DNA of 34,620 bases from a virus. Where the stretch lies: positions 1 to 34,620 of IMG/VR virus record IMGVR_UViG_3300022748_000033. One strand, 5' to 3'. Numbering within the stretch: the first letter of the stretch is position 1; each line of letters opens with the position of its first letter. Position numbers and translations under genes: made by a program. The notes under the pieces were generated by a model, which saw only the letters and a program-made list of their open reading frames with translations, had not been told where the DNA came from and ran no database searches. This document shows positions 4,700 to 11,925 of the stretch, piece by piece.

Positions 4700-4970
4700 C
4701 TTTCTTTTCCTTTTCGGGTTCGGATTTGTTGCTCAGGACATCTTTACCTTTGATCGCCAGCAACGTGGCAAGAGAACCAAGAATGTATTTGCTCATGTCA
4801 TTGAGCAGATAGAAGAAGTTTTTGTCGGCAGGGGCAATGCCGTTCATGGGCTGAGTGACAAAAATCACCGAGTAGAGCGACAACACCACCATGGCAAAAA
4901 CAGTGAGTGAGAACACAATCCCAATCACAAACCGCAGCCAAGCGTCCAATTGTTCTGGTGATTTATTCAT
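4674..4970 (-). CDS. Two-span membrane protein, holin-like or antiholin candidate
   Basis: This 98-residue protein starts M-N-K-S-P-E-Q-L-D-A-W-L-R. It has one long hydrophobic span (about residues 14-37), a polar loop, a second shorter span (about 55-72) and a Lys/Glu-rich cytoplasmic-type tail. The ATG at 4970 overlaps the stop of the 24-codon gene; an in-frame start at 5021 would run through that gene. It sits directly before the 3TM holin, so it may be a second holin, an antiholin or a lysis regulator. The spans are seen; the role is inference. Confidence 0.65.
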   Translation of the reverse strand: MNKSPEQLDAWLRFVIGIVFSLTVFAMVVLSLYSVIFVTQPMNGIAPADKNFFYLLNDMSKYILGSLATLLAIKGKDVLSNKSEPEKEKKDDSTASTA

Positions 4971-5041
4971 AGTCCAAACAATGCCCCCAAAAAATAACAA
5001 GTTGCTCCAAACACAAGCCAAGCCAAGGTTTCGTAGATCAT
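4967..5041 (-). CDS. 24-aa single-span membrane peptide
   Basis: A very strong ribosome site (GGGAGGA, 4-5 nt before the ATG at 5041-5039) precedes a 24-residue peptide that is almost wholly hydrophobic after M-I-Y-E-T (residues 6-24). The ATG overlaps the lipoprotein stop, and the TGA overlaps the next ATG, so it is locked into the lysis operon. Size and hydrophobicity recall tiny lysis or toxin-like peptides. It may modulate the holin. The gene is supported by its signals rather than by homology. Confidence 0.6.
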   Translation of the reverse strand: MIYETLAWLVFGATCYFLGALFGL

Positions 5042-5220
5042 TTTTCCTCCCGATCTTCAGGCCGAGTGAGTTGGTCAGGACAGGTTGAAGTCACCGCACA
5101 AATGGGACGCTTGCAGTCTGGCTTGTCCCAGTTGCGAGGGTCTTGGCAGGGATAGCGAAACTGATCACTGCACCCATATAGTGAAGTTATCAAAGTTATC
5201 AAAAGAACATAAACCTTCAC
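5038..5220 (-). CDS. Small lipoprotein, candidate outer-membrane spanin (Rz1-like)
   Basis: The 60-residue product has a lipoprotein signal peptide, M-K-V-Y-V-L-L-I-T-L-I-T-S-L-Y-G-C, with the lipobox L-Y-G-C17. The mature part (43 residues) contains C25, C36, C41 and C47 and several Pro, a short extended chain that could be disulfide-bonded. The gene follows, with a 4-nt overlap, a gene for an inner-membrane protein with a periplasmic coiled coil. That pairing is the layout of separate i-spanin/o-spanin genes. I know similar Cys-rich lipoproteins from lysis regions of aquatic phages. The spanin role is inference. Confidence 0.65.
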   Translation of the reverse strand: MKVYVLLITLITSLYGCSDQFRYPCQDPRNWDKPDCKRPICAVTSTCPDQLTRPEDREEK

Positions 5221-5522
5221 TCTTTGTCCTCTATTTCTTTCCGAATCTTTTCCACCTTGACCCGCTCCTCATGGACTTTGCGAATCTCAATCTTGACCTG
5301 CTTGGTGAGGGTAGAGATCTCAATGTACAACATCAAAATCAAAGGCAACAGAATGGCAAAGATCACCGCTCCAATGAGCGCAGTCACCAACCAGACCATT
5401 GACCCCTTCTGTGAAGACTGATCGCCCACAGAAGCCCCCACATTTCTAGAAGCACCACGCCCAGACCCACCAACCACAGAACTCGGTTTTGCAGAACGTC
5501 CTTGCGTTGATCGCGTTGCCAT
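5217..5522 (-). CDS. Membrane-anchored coiled-coil protein, candidate inner-membrane spanin (Rz-like)
   Basis: The 101-residue product has a Ser/Gly/Arg-rich, basic N-terminal 41 residues, one hydrophobic span (about residues 42-66), then a heptad-rich charged helix (about 67-100). The basic N-terminus predicts that the coiled coil lies in the periplasm, as for Rz. The neighbouring small lipoprotein gene overlaps its end by 4 nt. Unusually, the first 46 codons overlap the end of the 230-codon upstream gene in another frame (139 nt, 5384-5522), which may explain the low-complexity N-terminus. The ribosome site is weak. Confidence 0.6.
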   Translation of the reverse strand: MATRSTQGRSAKPSSVVGGSGRGASRNVGASVGDQSSQKGSMVWLVTALIGAVIFAILLPLILMLYIEISTLTKQVKIEIRKVHEERVKVEKIRKEIEDKE

Positions 5523-6076
5523 GATTCAAGTGCGTCCTGCTTTTCTTTCTCTGCCCTGGCAATCTTCTGTTCTTGGGTGATCTGCTCTCGCATTTCCTCA
5601 AACCTTGTCCACAAATCACCAAGTTCTGTCGGTGAGTGATAGACCATCGTTTCGCGCATTTCTTTCTGCATTGCTTCAAGTCGAGTGCGGATCATCACCC
5701 GTTGCAATGCCCTCCTCTTGAGCGAGACATTGCCCGAGTAAACCCTCTTTGATTCACGCTCCTCTTGCCAGAAAAGCTCCTCAATCTTGTCAACGGCATC
5801 GAAAAAATCACCAAGCTGGTCGCTGACCTTTGCATAAACATCATTCGGGTCTGACTTTGCAACCTCTTGGACTCTCTTGCGCTCCTCGTTGTACTGAACG
5901 ATCTCGGCTTTACTTGGAGGCTTGTCCTTGTGCTTAGTCTTAAAGGTTTTTTCAAGGTCATCCAGTACTTCTTTGACTTGACCAGCCGCGCCCTTAATTT
6001 CTTTGTAAAGCGCGCAACCCTTCTTGACTGCATTGACTGCGGATGAAGCAAGAGCAAGAAGCGTGAATGGATCAAT
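5384..6076 (-). CDS. Conserved phage protein with C-terminal membrane span, apparent ATT start
   Basis: A 230-codon frame begins I-D-P-F-T-L-L-A-L-A-S-S-A-V (first codon ATT at 6076-6074), followed by K-K-G-C-A-L-Y-K-E-I-K-G. Relatives I remember begin M-D-P-F-T at exactly this point. AGAGGTGAG lies 3-4 nt upstream, and an in-frame TGA is two codons upstream. No ATG, GTG or TTG occurs in frame until codon 124. The middle is charged and helical (coiled-coil tendency), and residues about 197-219 form a membrane span. Its place before the spanin-like pair links it to the lysis region, though a virion role is possible. The ATT start is my reading; a base error from ATG is the alternative. Confidence 0.7.
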   Translation of the reverse strand: MDPFTLLALASSAVNAVKKGCALYKEIKGAAGQVKEVLDDLEKTFKTKHKDKPPSKAEIVQYNEERKRVQEVAKSDPNDVYAKVSDQLGDFFDAVDKIEELFWQEERESKRVYSGNVSLKRRALQRVMIRTRLEAMQKEMRETMVYHSPTELGDLWTRFEEMREQITQEQKIARAEKEKQDALESWQRDQRKDVLQNRVLWLVGLGVVLLEMWGLLWAISLHRRGQWSGW

Positions 6077-6079
6077 GGC

Positions 6080-6301
6080 TCACCTCTTTATCCAAGCAAT
6101 CAAAAAGCCAACTGCGCTTGAGATGAGCGACACAAAAGCCATGCCCGCCCAGAATCCACCTCGACCCTGATTGGCAAGAGCCACCAATCGATCCACCTGA
6201 TCTTCCAAGCGGTCAATCTTCTTGTCTAAGGCATCAAACCTGCGCTCATAGTCCTCAACCTTTTGCCAAAGAGTGCCATATTTGACGGGGTCAATTTCCA
6301 T
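6080..6301 (-). CDS. Coiled-coil plus membrane-anchor protein (XhlA-like layout)
   Basis: The 73-residue product has a heptad-patterned helix (about residues 12-45, including D-K-K-I-D-R-L-E-D-Q-V-D-R-L) and a C-terminal hydrophobic span (about 50-70) ending W-I-K-R. This layout resembles XhlA-type haemolysin/holin accessory proteins of phages, though sequence identity to that family cannot be shown here. It begins 3 nt after the collar-protein stop and is followed by the ATT-start gene, opening the lysis block. Confidence 0.6.
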   Translation of the reverse strand: MEIDPVKYGTLWQKVEDYERRFDALDKKIDRLEDQVDRLVALANQGRGGFWAGMAFVSLISSAVGFLIAWIKR

Positions 6302-6303
6302 GA

Positions 6304-7047
6304 TTAGCTCTTCATCACGTACGCCAAAGCGTAATAAGGAGGAATGTTGGTAAATGCTGCACCAGAGCCAGTGGTGCTGTTCGCCACACTGATACCCGTG
6401 GTCGCGGAGTTGGTGCTGCTGACAGTGCCCGTGCCACCGTAATAAATGCTCCCAGAAGTTGCATTCGTGTTTTGAGCAGCAATCGCAGGGCTGAAAGTGT
6501 GCGAGTGACCAGGATCAGTCACGGTTGCCGTGTGCGTGTGGGCGGGCAGTTCGTTCGTGGTCAACGTGTTTGTCGCAGTTCCACCTGTTGCACCCACCGC
6601 GTAAGAAGACCCAGCAGCAATCACAAACCTGTCGCGCAGGTCAGGTGTGCCGTTCGTCCCATCGCACAAATACCAACCCACAGGGATGCTTCCAAGCGAT
6701 CCATACCACAGTGAAATCATGCCAGCAGGAATGGTCGTGCCAACTGCAGACTGCACACCCACAATGCCATAAATGTTGTCATACGTCCCAATGGTCACAC
6801 CAGCGGAAGTCTTGAGGACAAACTTGTAGTTGTACCCATACGTCAGCCAGACCTCGCTCATCAACCTACCAGAGGTATCAAGCACAATCGGATTGGTGTT
6901 GGCAATCGTCCCGCCAATGTCCGTGTAGGTGGTCAGCGGAGTGGTTGAACCTGCTTGGTAGGTGTAGAGCAAGCCAGCATTCAGGGGCAAGCCCGTGTTG
7001 TCAAAGAATTGCTGACCGTTGCCAATAGGAGAGAGATTGACTGCCAT
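6304..7047 (-). CDS. Tail fibre protein with phage tail-collar domain
   Basis: The 247-residue protein has an N-terminal beta-rich segment (Q-F-F-D-N-T-G-L-P-L-N-A-G-L-L-Y-T-Y-Q) typical of podovirus fibre attachment regions. A tail-collar domain follows from about residue 105: P-V-G-W-Y-L-C-D-G-T then L-R-D-R-F-V-I, a Gly/Thr-rich loop, E-L-P-A-H-T-H-T and D-P-G-H-S-H-T metal-site His pairs, and a closing N-I-P-P-Y-Y-A-L-A-Y-V-M-K. The His repeats bind metal in related fibres. AAGGAA precedes the ATG. It is the last virion gene before lysis and probably contributes to receptor binding. Confidence 0.85.
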   Translation of the reverse strand: MAVNLSPIGNGQQFFDNTGLPLNAGLLYTYQAGSTTPLTTYTDIGGTIANTNPIVLDTSGRLMSEVWLTYGYNYKFVLKTSAGVTIGTYDNIYGIVGVQSAVGTTIPAGMISLWYGSLGSIPVGWYLCDGTNGTPDLRDRFVIAAGSSYAVGATGGTATNTLTTNELPAHTHTATVTDPGHSHTFSPAIAAQNTNATSGSIYYGGTGTVSSTNSATTGISVANSTTGSGAAFTNIPPYYALAYVMKS

Positions 7048-7049
7048 GA

Positions 7050-9101
7050 TTATTCCTTAGTGATTCCTGCAAAAGGATCGGTGGCTTGTTTTGCAAAACC
7101 TTCTTTGCTCATTTTGCCTAAAAACTGTCGCGCCAACCCAGTAGCAGGCAACGAAGCCCCACCCGTCAATGCTGCAAGTTTGGCCTCAGTCGCGCTTACA
7201 GCGCCTTGCTTTGCCATGTCAGACAACATGGAACTGTAAGTGTTGGAATAGTTGAACGTGCCTGTCTTGGGCATCCCAATTTTGCTGGTCAACGCACCAA
7301 GCTCCACCAAGTCTTGCATTGCGCCAGGAGACACAGCGTCCCTCAACTTGCTGGCGTTGTCTCTCAAAAATTTGGCATACTGCTCAGGAGTCAGATTGCG
7401 TTCACTCGCGTTGACCGCTGCGTTCTTAGCGCGATTGAGTTCTCCAAACGTGATGGCCTGATGTGCAATGTCACCCTCAGGGATTTCTGCCTTCATGCGA
7501 CGAATGGACTCAGGAGTTCCATTGGCAACATATTTCTGATGGAACTTGGCAGCGTTAAGGCTTTCACCCTGGGATGCCGCATCCTTGAGCGAACCAAACT
7601 CATTGACAGCCGCCTTATATGCGGGGTTGCTGTTCAAGACCGAATATCGCTCTTTCACAAGTGCTCGGGCATTATCAGCCAAAGCCTTCAATTGCATGGC
7701 TTGAGGAGAACCCGTGTTTTCCCCAAAGATCGGCAACTTTTCCAACTGATCGCGCACGATGTAAGCAGCGGCTCTAGCGTTCCCGTTGGAGTTGGAGCGC
7801 ATTTCGTTGGCAAGGTTCGTCCTCAAAGCCTCATAAGCCTCAAAGGTCGGGTTCTTGGTGAAGTCAGCAAGATCGGACGCAATTGATCCAGGCAAGTGGT
7901 TTGTCTTGAGATTGCGCGACAACTCAGAGGTGATGTTCTGGTTGAGCGCAGACACATCAATTGGGAAATTACCCCCAGCCGCATCGGTGAGTTTTTGGTA
8001 GGCATCACGGATTGCGTCAGTGCGGAGTTTGTCTTTAGCCGCCAAAGCATTGATCTGTAACTGCCCCAACTCTGAAGCATCAGCAGTGGACGGAATGTCG
8101 GGGGCGTGACGTTCTTTGGCACGTTCAAATGCCGTGGAAATCTGGACAGGTTGCTCGTTGAAGTGGTTGCCCAAGGTTGGAGTCTCACCGCGCCTGTTCC
8201 ATTCCTGAGAATAGAGCGCAGTGTCACCAGTTCTTTGACCTTGAGACAGATTCACGCCATGCTTCTCCTCCAAGGCGCGAGTCTCCAAAGCGGGTAGATT
8301 GACTGCCCTTGGATTCTTAGAGGCAATGTGTGCCTGTAGTTCTGGAGAAGCGTTCGTCAGAGCAGCTTCAATGTTTCCGCGAATTACGCTTTCAGGCAAT
8401 GCCGCTGCCGCGCCCGCGCTCTGCATCCCCGCTTGAGTAGGTGCAACTTCACCAGTTTTGAGTTCCTTTGCCCATGCTGGGGTTTCAGCAAGGGTTCTGC
8501 CCGCCATCTTGCCGACCTTAAGACCGCCAGCCACAAGCAAGGGCGCATTGACCACAAGTTGCTGGGCATCAGTCGGGTTCATGCCCTGCTTGACCAAATA
8601 CTCAACCGCTGGTTGTGCGCCATACTGATCAATCAAACCCATGATGCGCGACATGAAGCTCATGTCATAGGCTTTGCTTCCCTGACCGATCCCTGCCTGA
8701 GGATTCATGGCAGTAGCCAATTTCCCAGGCTCAAGATATGACAAAGGCAATGCCACACCTTCAGATAACTGTTGCGCCCGTGCTGGCTCTGTGCCAAACA
8801 AACGGGACGCACCATAGGTTAATCCACTTGCAACTTGCTTGGGAAGACTGAGCACCATGTCAGCGAGTGACATACCCGTGGCCTGAGTGCCTTGCCGAGC
8901 CTCCAAAGCGTTCTTGATGATGTTTTGACTCATCGTCAGCTTGGGCGCTGGTTTTGGCGCTGCGACAGGCAACGGCTTGTTTGAGAAAGCCGCAATCAGA
9001 GGGTCATTCTCGTAAGAGTTTTGGGGCGCTGGTTGAGATGCACCGAACGCAGAAATCAAAGGGTCTTGCGAGTAATCAGCAGGTGTGCGTGATGTGGTCA
9101 T
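7050..9101 (-). CDS. Large helical virion protein, probable DNA-ejection protein
   Basis: The 683-residue protein is mainly helical. It contains a duplicated N-terminal motif (D-P-L-I-S-A-F at about residues 13-19 and D-P-L-I-A-A-F at 33-39), a Pro/Ala linker and a possible amphipathic segment around residues 165-205. It follows two other ejection-type genes with a TGATG overlap, in the position that P22 gp16 and gp20 occupy. No enzymatic motif, such as a transglycosylase site, was found. I assign it as an internal protein released with DNA on the basis of order, size and composition, not of clear homology. Confidence 0.6.
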   Translation of the reverse strand: MTTSRTPADYSQDPLISAFGASQPAPQNSYENDPLIAAFSNKPLPVAAPKPAPKLTMSQNIIKNALEARQGTQATGMSLADMVLSLPKQVASGLTYGASRLFGTEPARAQQLSEGVALPLSYLEPGKLATAMNPQAGIGQGSKAYDMSFMSRIMGLIDQYGAQPAVEYLVKQGMNPTDAQQLVVNAPLLVAGGLKVGKMAGRTLAETPAWAKELKTGEVAPTQAGMQSAGAAAALPESVIRGNIEAALTNASPELQAHIASKNPRAVNLPALETRALEEKHGVNLSQGQRTGDTALYSQEWNRRGETPTLGNHFNEQPVQISTAFERAKERHAPDIPSTADASELGQLQINALAAKDKLRTDAIRDAYQKLTDAAGGNFPIDVSALNQNITSELSRNLKTNHLPGSIASDLADFTKNPTFEAYEALRTNLANEMRSNSNGNARAAAYIVRDQLEKLPIFGENTGSPQAMQLKALADNARALVKERYSVLNSNPAYKAAVNEFGSLKDAASQGESLNAAKFHQKYVANGTPESIRRMKAEIPEGDIAHQAITFGELNRAKNAAVNASERNLTPEQYAKFLRDNASKLRDAVSPGAMQDLVELGALTSKIGMPKTGTFNYSNTYSSMLSDMAKQGAVSATEAKLAALTGGASLPATGLARQFLGKMSKEGFAKQATDPFAGITKE

Positions 9102-10663
9102 CAGAAATCACCCCTTTGGAGTTTGCGTAGATTGGTGGCTTTCTCACGCAGTTTAGCCAACTCTGAATCTGTTGCAATCCCAAGAATGCGCTTGATGTCT
9201 TTTTGCTTTTCCTCAGGCTTGAGGTTGGAATTGTTGATGTTCTCAACCATGAAGATTCTGGGGTCGTAGTTGTCTTTCCAAGCCTGTTGGAATCGATCAG
9301 CGTGAATCGCAGAATTCAATGGGTCGCGGGTCTTGTACTTGGACAAGCCCTCGTTGTACATCTGCACCGCAAGGCGTGTGGCATCCGCACGTTCCACAAT
9401 CTTTGCCAATGCCTTGGGATCAATGTCGGCTGAACCGTTTGCAGTCTCAACGATGTTTTGAGCGTGAACAGTGTCAGCGCCCATCAGTTTTGCTTGTGCA
9501 AGTTGGTTTTCAGCCAGATTTTTCAGCAGGGTATCCAACTCTTCACTACCAGCAATAAATTTGCCAGCTTGCCTCAGCAACTGCCCAGGCTTGCTGCTTT
9601 GGGCTTGAGCAAGGTTTTTCTTGATGTTGTTCAAGATGTTCTGTTGATCAGCCGCTTTTTCATTGAGGTCTGATGCCTGAGCAAACAATGCCTGACCTTG
9701 GTCATATCGTTTTTTCTGCTGTTCGTTCATCTGACGCAAACCACCAGCGGGAACAGGCATATCCTCTTTGACCAAACCAGAAGGTTCAACCAATGGTTTG
9801 TTGGGGTTGTACTGACTCAAAGGCGAACGCCCAGGTTGGGCGGGAGGTTGAGCAGAAGGTTGAGCGGGTTGAGGCGCAGGTTTTGACTCAGAACCGGCAG
9901 GAGTCAACGTGGGTGAACCTCCAGCCTGTTTGGGAGGATTCACAAAGTATTTCACCCCGTTGATTTCCACCACAGAAGGCGCAGGAGTCACACCGCCAGG
10001 GGTTTCATAACTGACTGTTGGCTGTTTGCCATAAATTTGAGGCTCAGTGCGGACAACCTGACCAGCACCAGTGGTTTCAACCTTCTGAAGGCCAGCAGCA
10101 CGTTTCTCAGACGCAGACATTCCAATGGCAATCATGTTCTGCATATACGCAGGGAAAGCCTCAGGATTACGCATAGCGGCGGCCATGGCTGGGGCAGTGA
10201 TCATGTCCACTTTCTTGGGATCAATACCCCGCGCTACCGCTTGCTCTTTGACCTCATGCAACACATCAATGGCGTTTGAGCCGTTCTTCTTGAGCGCATC
10301 AGGAGACAGGCGAGGGTCATAAGCAAACCCAGACAGGATCTTGGTGAAGTCATCCTGTTGGTTTGCGTCAAGACCATACTGAGCTTGCAATTTTTGAATG
10401 AGCGCAGTTTCAGCTTGAGTCTTGGCTTGTGAAATTCTTGGATCTGCGGTTTCTCTTGAGACTCGCGTTTCAATCCCAGTTCTTTCAATATCAAGCGGTG
10501 TGGTTTCAGTCAGCTTTTGCAGTTCCAACTGCTTTTGCCTCAACAGCATGGGGTTCATCTGTTGAGCTTGTTGCAACTGAGTGGCAGCGTTCGCCATGTT
10601 GAGCATATCGCCCAACGTCATAGATTGCGGTGGTTTAGATTGAAGTGCTACAGGTTCAGCCAT
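9101..10663 (-). CDS. Internal virion/ejection protein, Gln/Pro-rich
   Basis: The 520-residue protein is rich in Gln, Ala and Lys and predicted mostly helical. A Pro/Ala/Gln linker (about residues 255-300, with repeated P-A-Q-P units) separates the two halves. The first 70 residues are coiled-coil-like. It lies between the P22 gp7-like protein and the 683-residue protein, overlapping the latter (TGATG). This trio in a row strongly suggests the ejectosome set. No catalytic residues are visible. Confidence 0.6.
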   Translation of the reverse strand: MAEPVALQSKPPQSMTLGDMLNMANAATQLQQAQQMNPMLLRQKQLELQKLTETTPLDIERTGIETRVSRETADPRISQAKTQAETALIQKLQAQYGLDANQQDDFTKILSGFAYDPRLSPDALKKNGSNAIDVLHEVKEQAVARGIDPKKVDMITAPAMAAAMRNPEAFPAYMQNMIAIGMSASEKRAAGLQKVETTGAGQVVRTEPQIYGKQPTVSYETPGGVTPAPSVVEINGVKYFVNPPKQAGGSPTLTPAGSESKPAPQPAQPSAQPPAQPGRSPLSQYNPNKPLVEPSGLVKEDMPVPAGGLRQMNEQQKKRYDQGQALFAQASDLNEKAADQQNILNNIKKNLAQAQSSKPGQLLRQAGKFIAGSEELDTLLKNLAENQLAQAKLMGADTVHAQNIVETANGSADIDPKALAKIVERADATRLAVQMYNEGLSKYKTRDPLNSAIHADRFQQAWKDNYDPRIFMVENINNSNLKPEEKQKDIKRILGIATDSELAKLREKATNLRKLQRGDF

Positions 10664-10672
10664 GATGACTCC

Positions 10673-11389
10673 TTATGCGGGGACATAAGCACTTGATGCG
10701 CCACCATAAGAAGCACCAGTAACTGCTGGCGCACTCATGCTAAAAGTTTTGGGCGCAAGCAACTGCGAAAGCATATATTGATTCCCTGCGTTTGTGATGC
10801 CAGTTCCCAAAGCATTACCCTGCGCCACCTGCCCAGCGCCCAACGCAGAACCAACATTAGAAATTGCGTTCCCGATATTCGCCCCAGCCGTTGTGGAAGC
10901 GTTTGTGGTTTGACCCAAAGAGGTCTGACCCAACCCAGCAATTGAAGACAAGGTGTTGTAGATGTTGCCTCGCTGAAGTTGGAATCGATTAAACGCATTC
11001 CCAAACTCTTGGCTTGCTTGGCCTTGGGTGTAATCCTGCATCGCAGCAAGCGCATTGCCTCCAAGCAATCCACCTGCCTGATTCTGCTGGGCTTGCAGTG
11101 CCCGTTGACCTTGAGCCAAGCGGAACGCATACCCAGGGTCAATGTTCTGTTGGAAAGTTTCAGGGGTAAATTGCTGGGTGAAGTAAGGCTTCATCCCAGC
11201 AATGTCGGACAGCGCAGAATACCCAGCCTCACGGTATGGGGCTTGTTGCGCGTTCTGAATGTCAAACATCTGCTTTTGCAGTTGAGCAGATTCCCGAGCC
11301 GCATCAGCTTGAGTTTTTGCCCCAGCAGAAGCACCCATACCACTGAGCAATCCACCCAGTGCAGCACCGCCCGCCATAATCCAAGGCAT
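10673..11389 (-). CDS. DNA-transfer/ejection protein (P22 gp7-like)
   Basis: The 238-residue protein has a Gly/Ala-rich hydrophobic N-terminus (A-G-G-A-A-L-G-G-L-L-S-G-M-G-A-S-A-G) followed by the recognisable P-Y-R-E-A-G-Y-S-A-L (about 51-60), D-P-G-Y-A-F-R-L-A-Q-G (84-94) and G-N-A-F-N-R-F-Q-L-Q-R (129-139) motifs of phage DNA-transfer proteins. The hydrophobic N-terminus may enter the host membrane at ejection. AGGGGAA precedes the ATG. It starts the ejection block after the tail genes. Confidence 0.75.
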   Translation of the reverse strand: MPWIMAGGAALGGLLSGMGASAGAKTQADAARESAQLQKQMFDIQNAQQAPYREAGYSALSDIAGMKPYFTQQFTPETFQQNIDPGYAFRLAQGQRALQAQQNQAGGLLGGNALAAMQDYTQGQASQEFGNAFNRFQLQRGNIYNTLSSIAGLGQTSLGQTTNASTTAGANIGNAISNVGSALGAGQVAQGNALGTGITNAGNQYMLSQLLAPKTFSMSAPAVTGASYGGASSAYVPA

Positions 11390-11390
11390 A

Positions 11391-11687
11391 TCAGTTCCCC
11401 TTAATCAAAACTTCATCCACTTTTGACGGGTCTTTCTCGTCAGTCGCATGGATGCAATACCAAACACAATCCGTCAAGGCTTTCACGCCATGATTCAATC
11501 CCGCCTTAATTTCAATACAGGCTGGGGCTTCAATGATTTGATTCTCGCCAGCGTTCGCAAGAATCACCTTCCCTTTTGCCAACACACCAAAATGACTGTA
11601 GGTGTGCTGATGTTGCACCAATGTCTGACCCTCGGAAATGTGCGTTTCCTTGGCATAAAGTTGGTCAGCAAAATGGTGGATGATCAT
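11391..11687 (-). CDS. Cupin-fold small protein
   Basis: The 98-residue product shows a cupin pattern: H-I-S-E-G-Q-T-L-V-Q-H-Q-H-T-Y-S-H-F-G-V-L-A-K-G-K-V (with the His triad H-x-H-x3-H) and a later G-L-N-H-G-V segment giving another metal-ligand His. The ATG at 11687 is one base after the preceding stop, with no ribosome site, so reinitiation is likely; an in-frame ATG at 11726 overlaps the previous gene. Small cupins occur in tail/ejection clusters of podophages, perhaps binding sugars or metals in the virion. A housekeeping enzyme is unlikely in this context. Confidence 0.65.
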   Translation of the reverse strand: MIIHHFADQLYAKETHISEGQTLVQHQHTYSHFGVLAKGKVILANAGENQIIEAPACIEIKAGLNHGVKALTDCVWYCIHATDEKDPSKVDEVLIKGN

Positions 11688-11688
11688 G

Positions 11689-11925
11689 TCATTGATTGTA
11701 ATAAGGGACTTTGAAATTCTGACCATTCACCGTGACATTGATGAACCCCACAGGATTGGCGGGCAAGGTCGCAGACCCAGCCGTTGCTGTGGTCGCGGAA
11801 GAGAAATTGATCAGGTTCAGGAAAAACTGCTGCCATGCCCGAGTCGGACGGTTCGTGGTCTTGTCCAGAAACTCCGCTTGCGGGTACGGGTTGGTTTGGC
11901 TTGCGCCATAGAGTCCAGTTGCCAT
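11689..11925 (-). CDS. Small virion-region protein, 78 aa
   Basis: The product contains T-T-N-R-P-T-R-A-W-Q-Q-F-F-L-N-L-I-N (about residues 23-40) followed by a short beta segment ending V-P-Y-Y-N-Q. I have seen this pattern in small genes beside gp10-like genes of aquatic podophages, without known function. The ATG overlaps the stop of the gp10-like gene (TGATG). It might close or cap the tail hub, in the place where P22 carries its needle gene, but it is much shorter than gp26. Confidence 0.6.
   Translation of the reverse strand: MATGLYGASQTNPYPQAEFLDKTTNRPTRAWQQFFLNLINFSSATTATAGSATLPANPVGFINVTVNGQNFKVPYYNQ

Noticed and set aside
5695-6075. Leftward 126-codon frame within the ATT-start gene
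   Set aside because: The product is Arg/Ser-rich and out of frame; the adjacent frame gives the recognisable protein that begins at the ATT codon.
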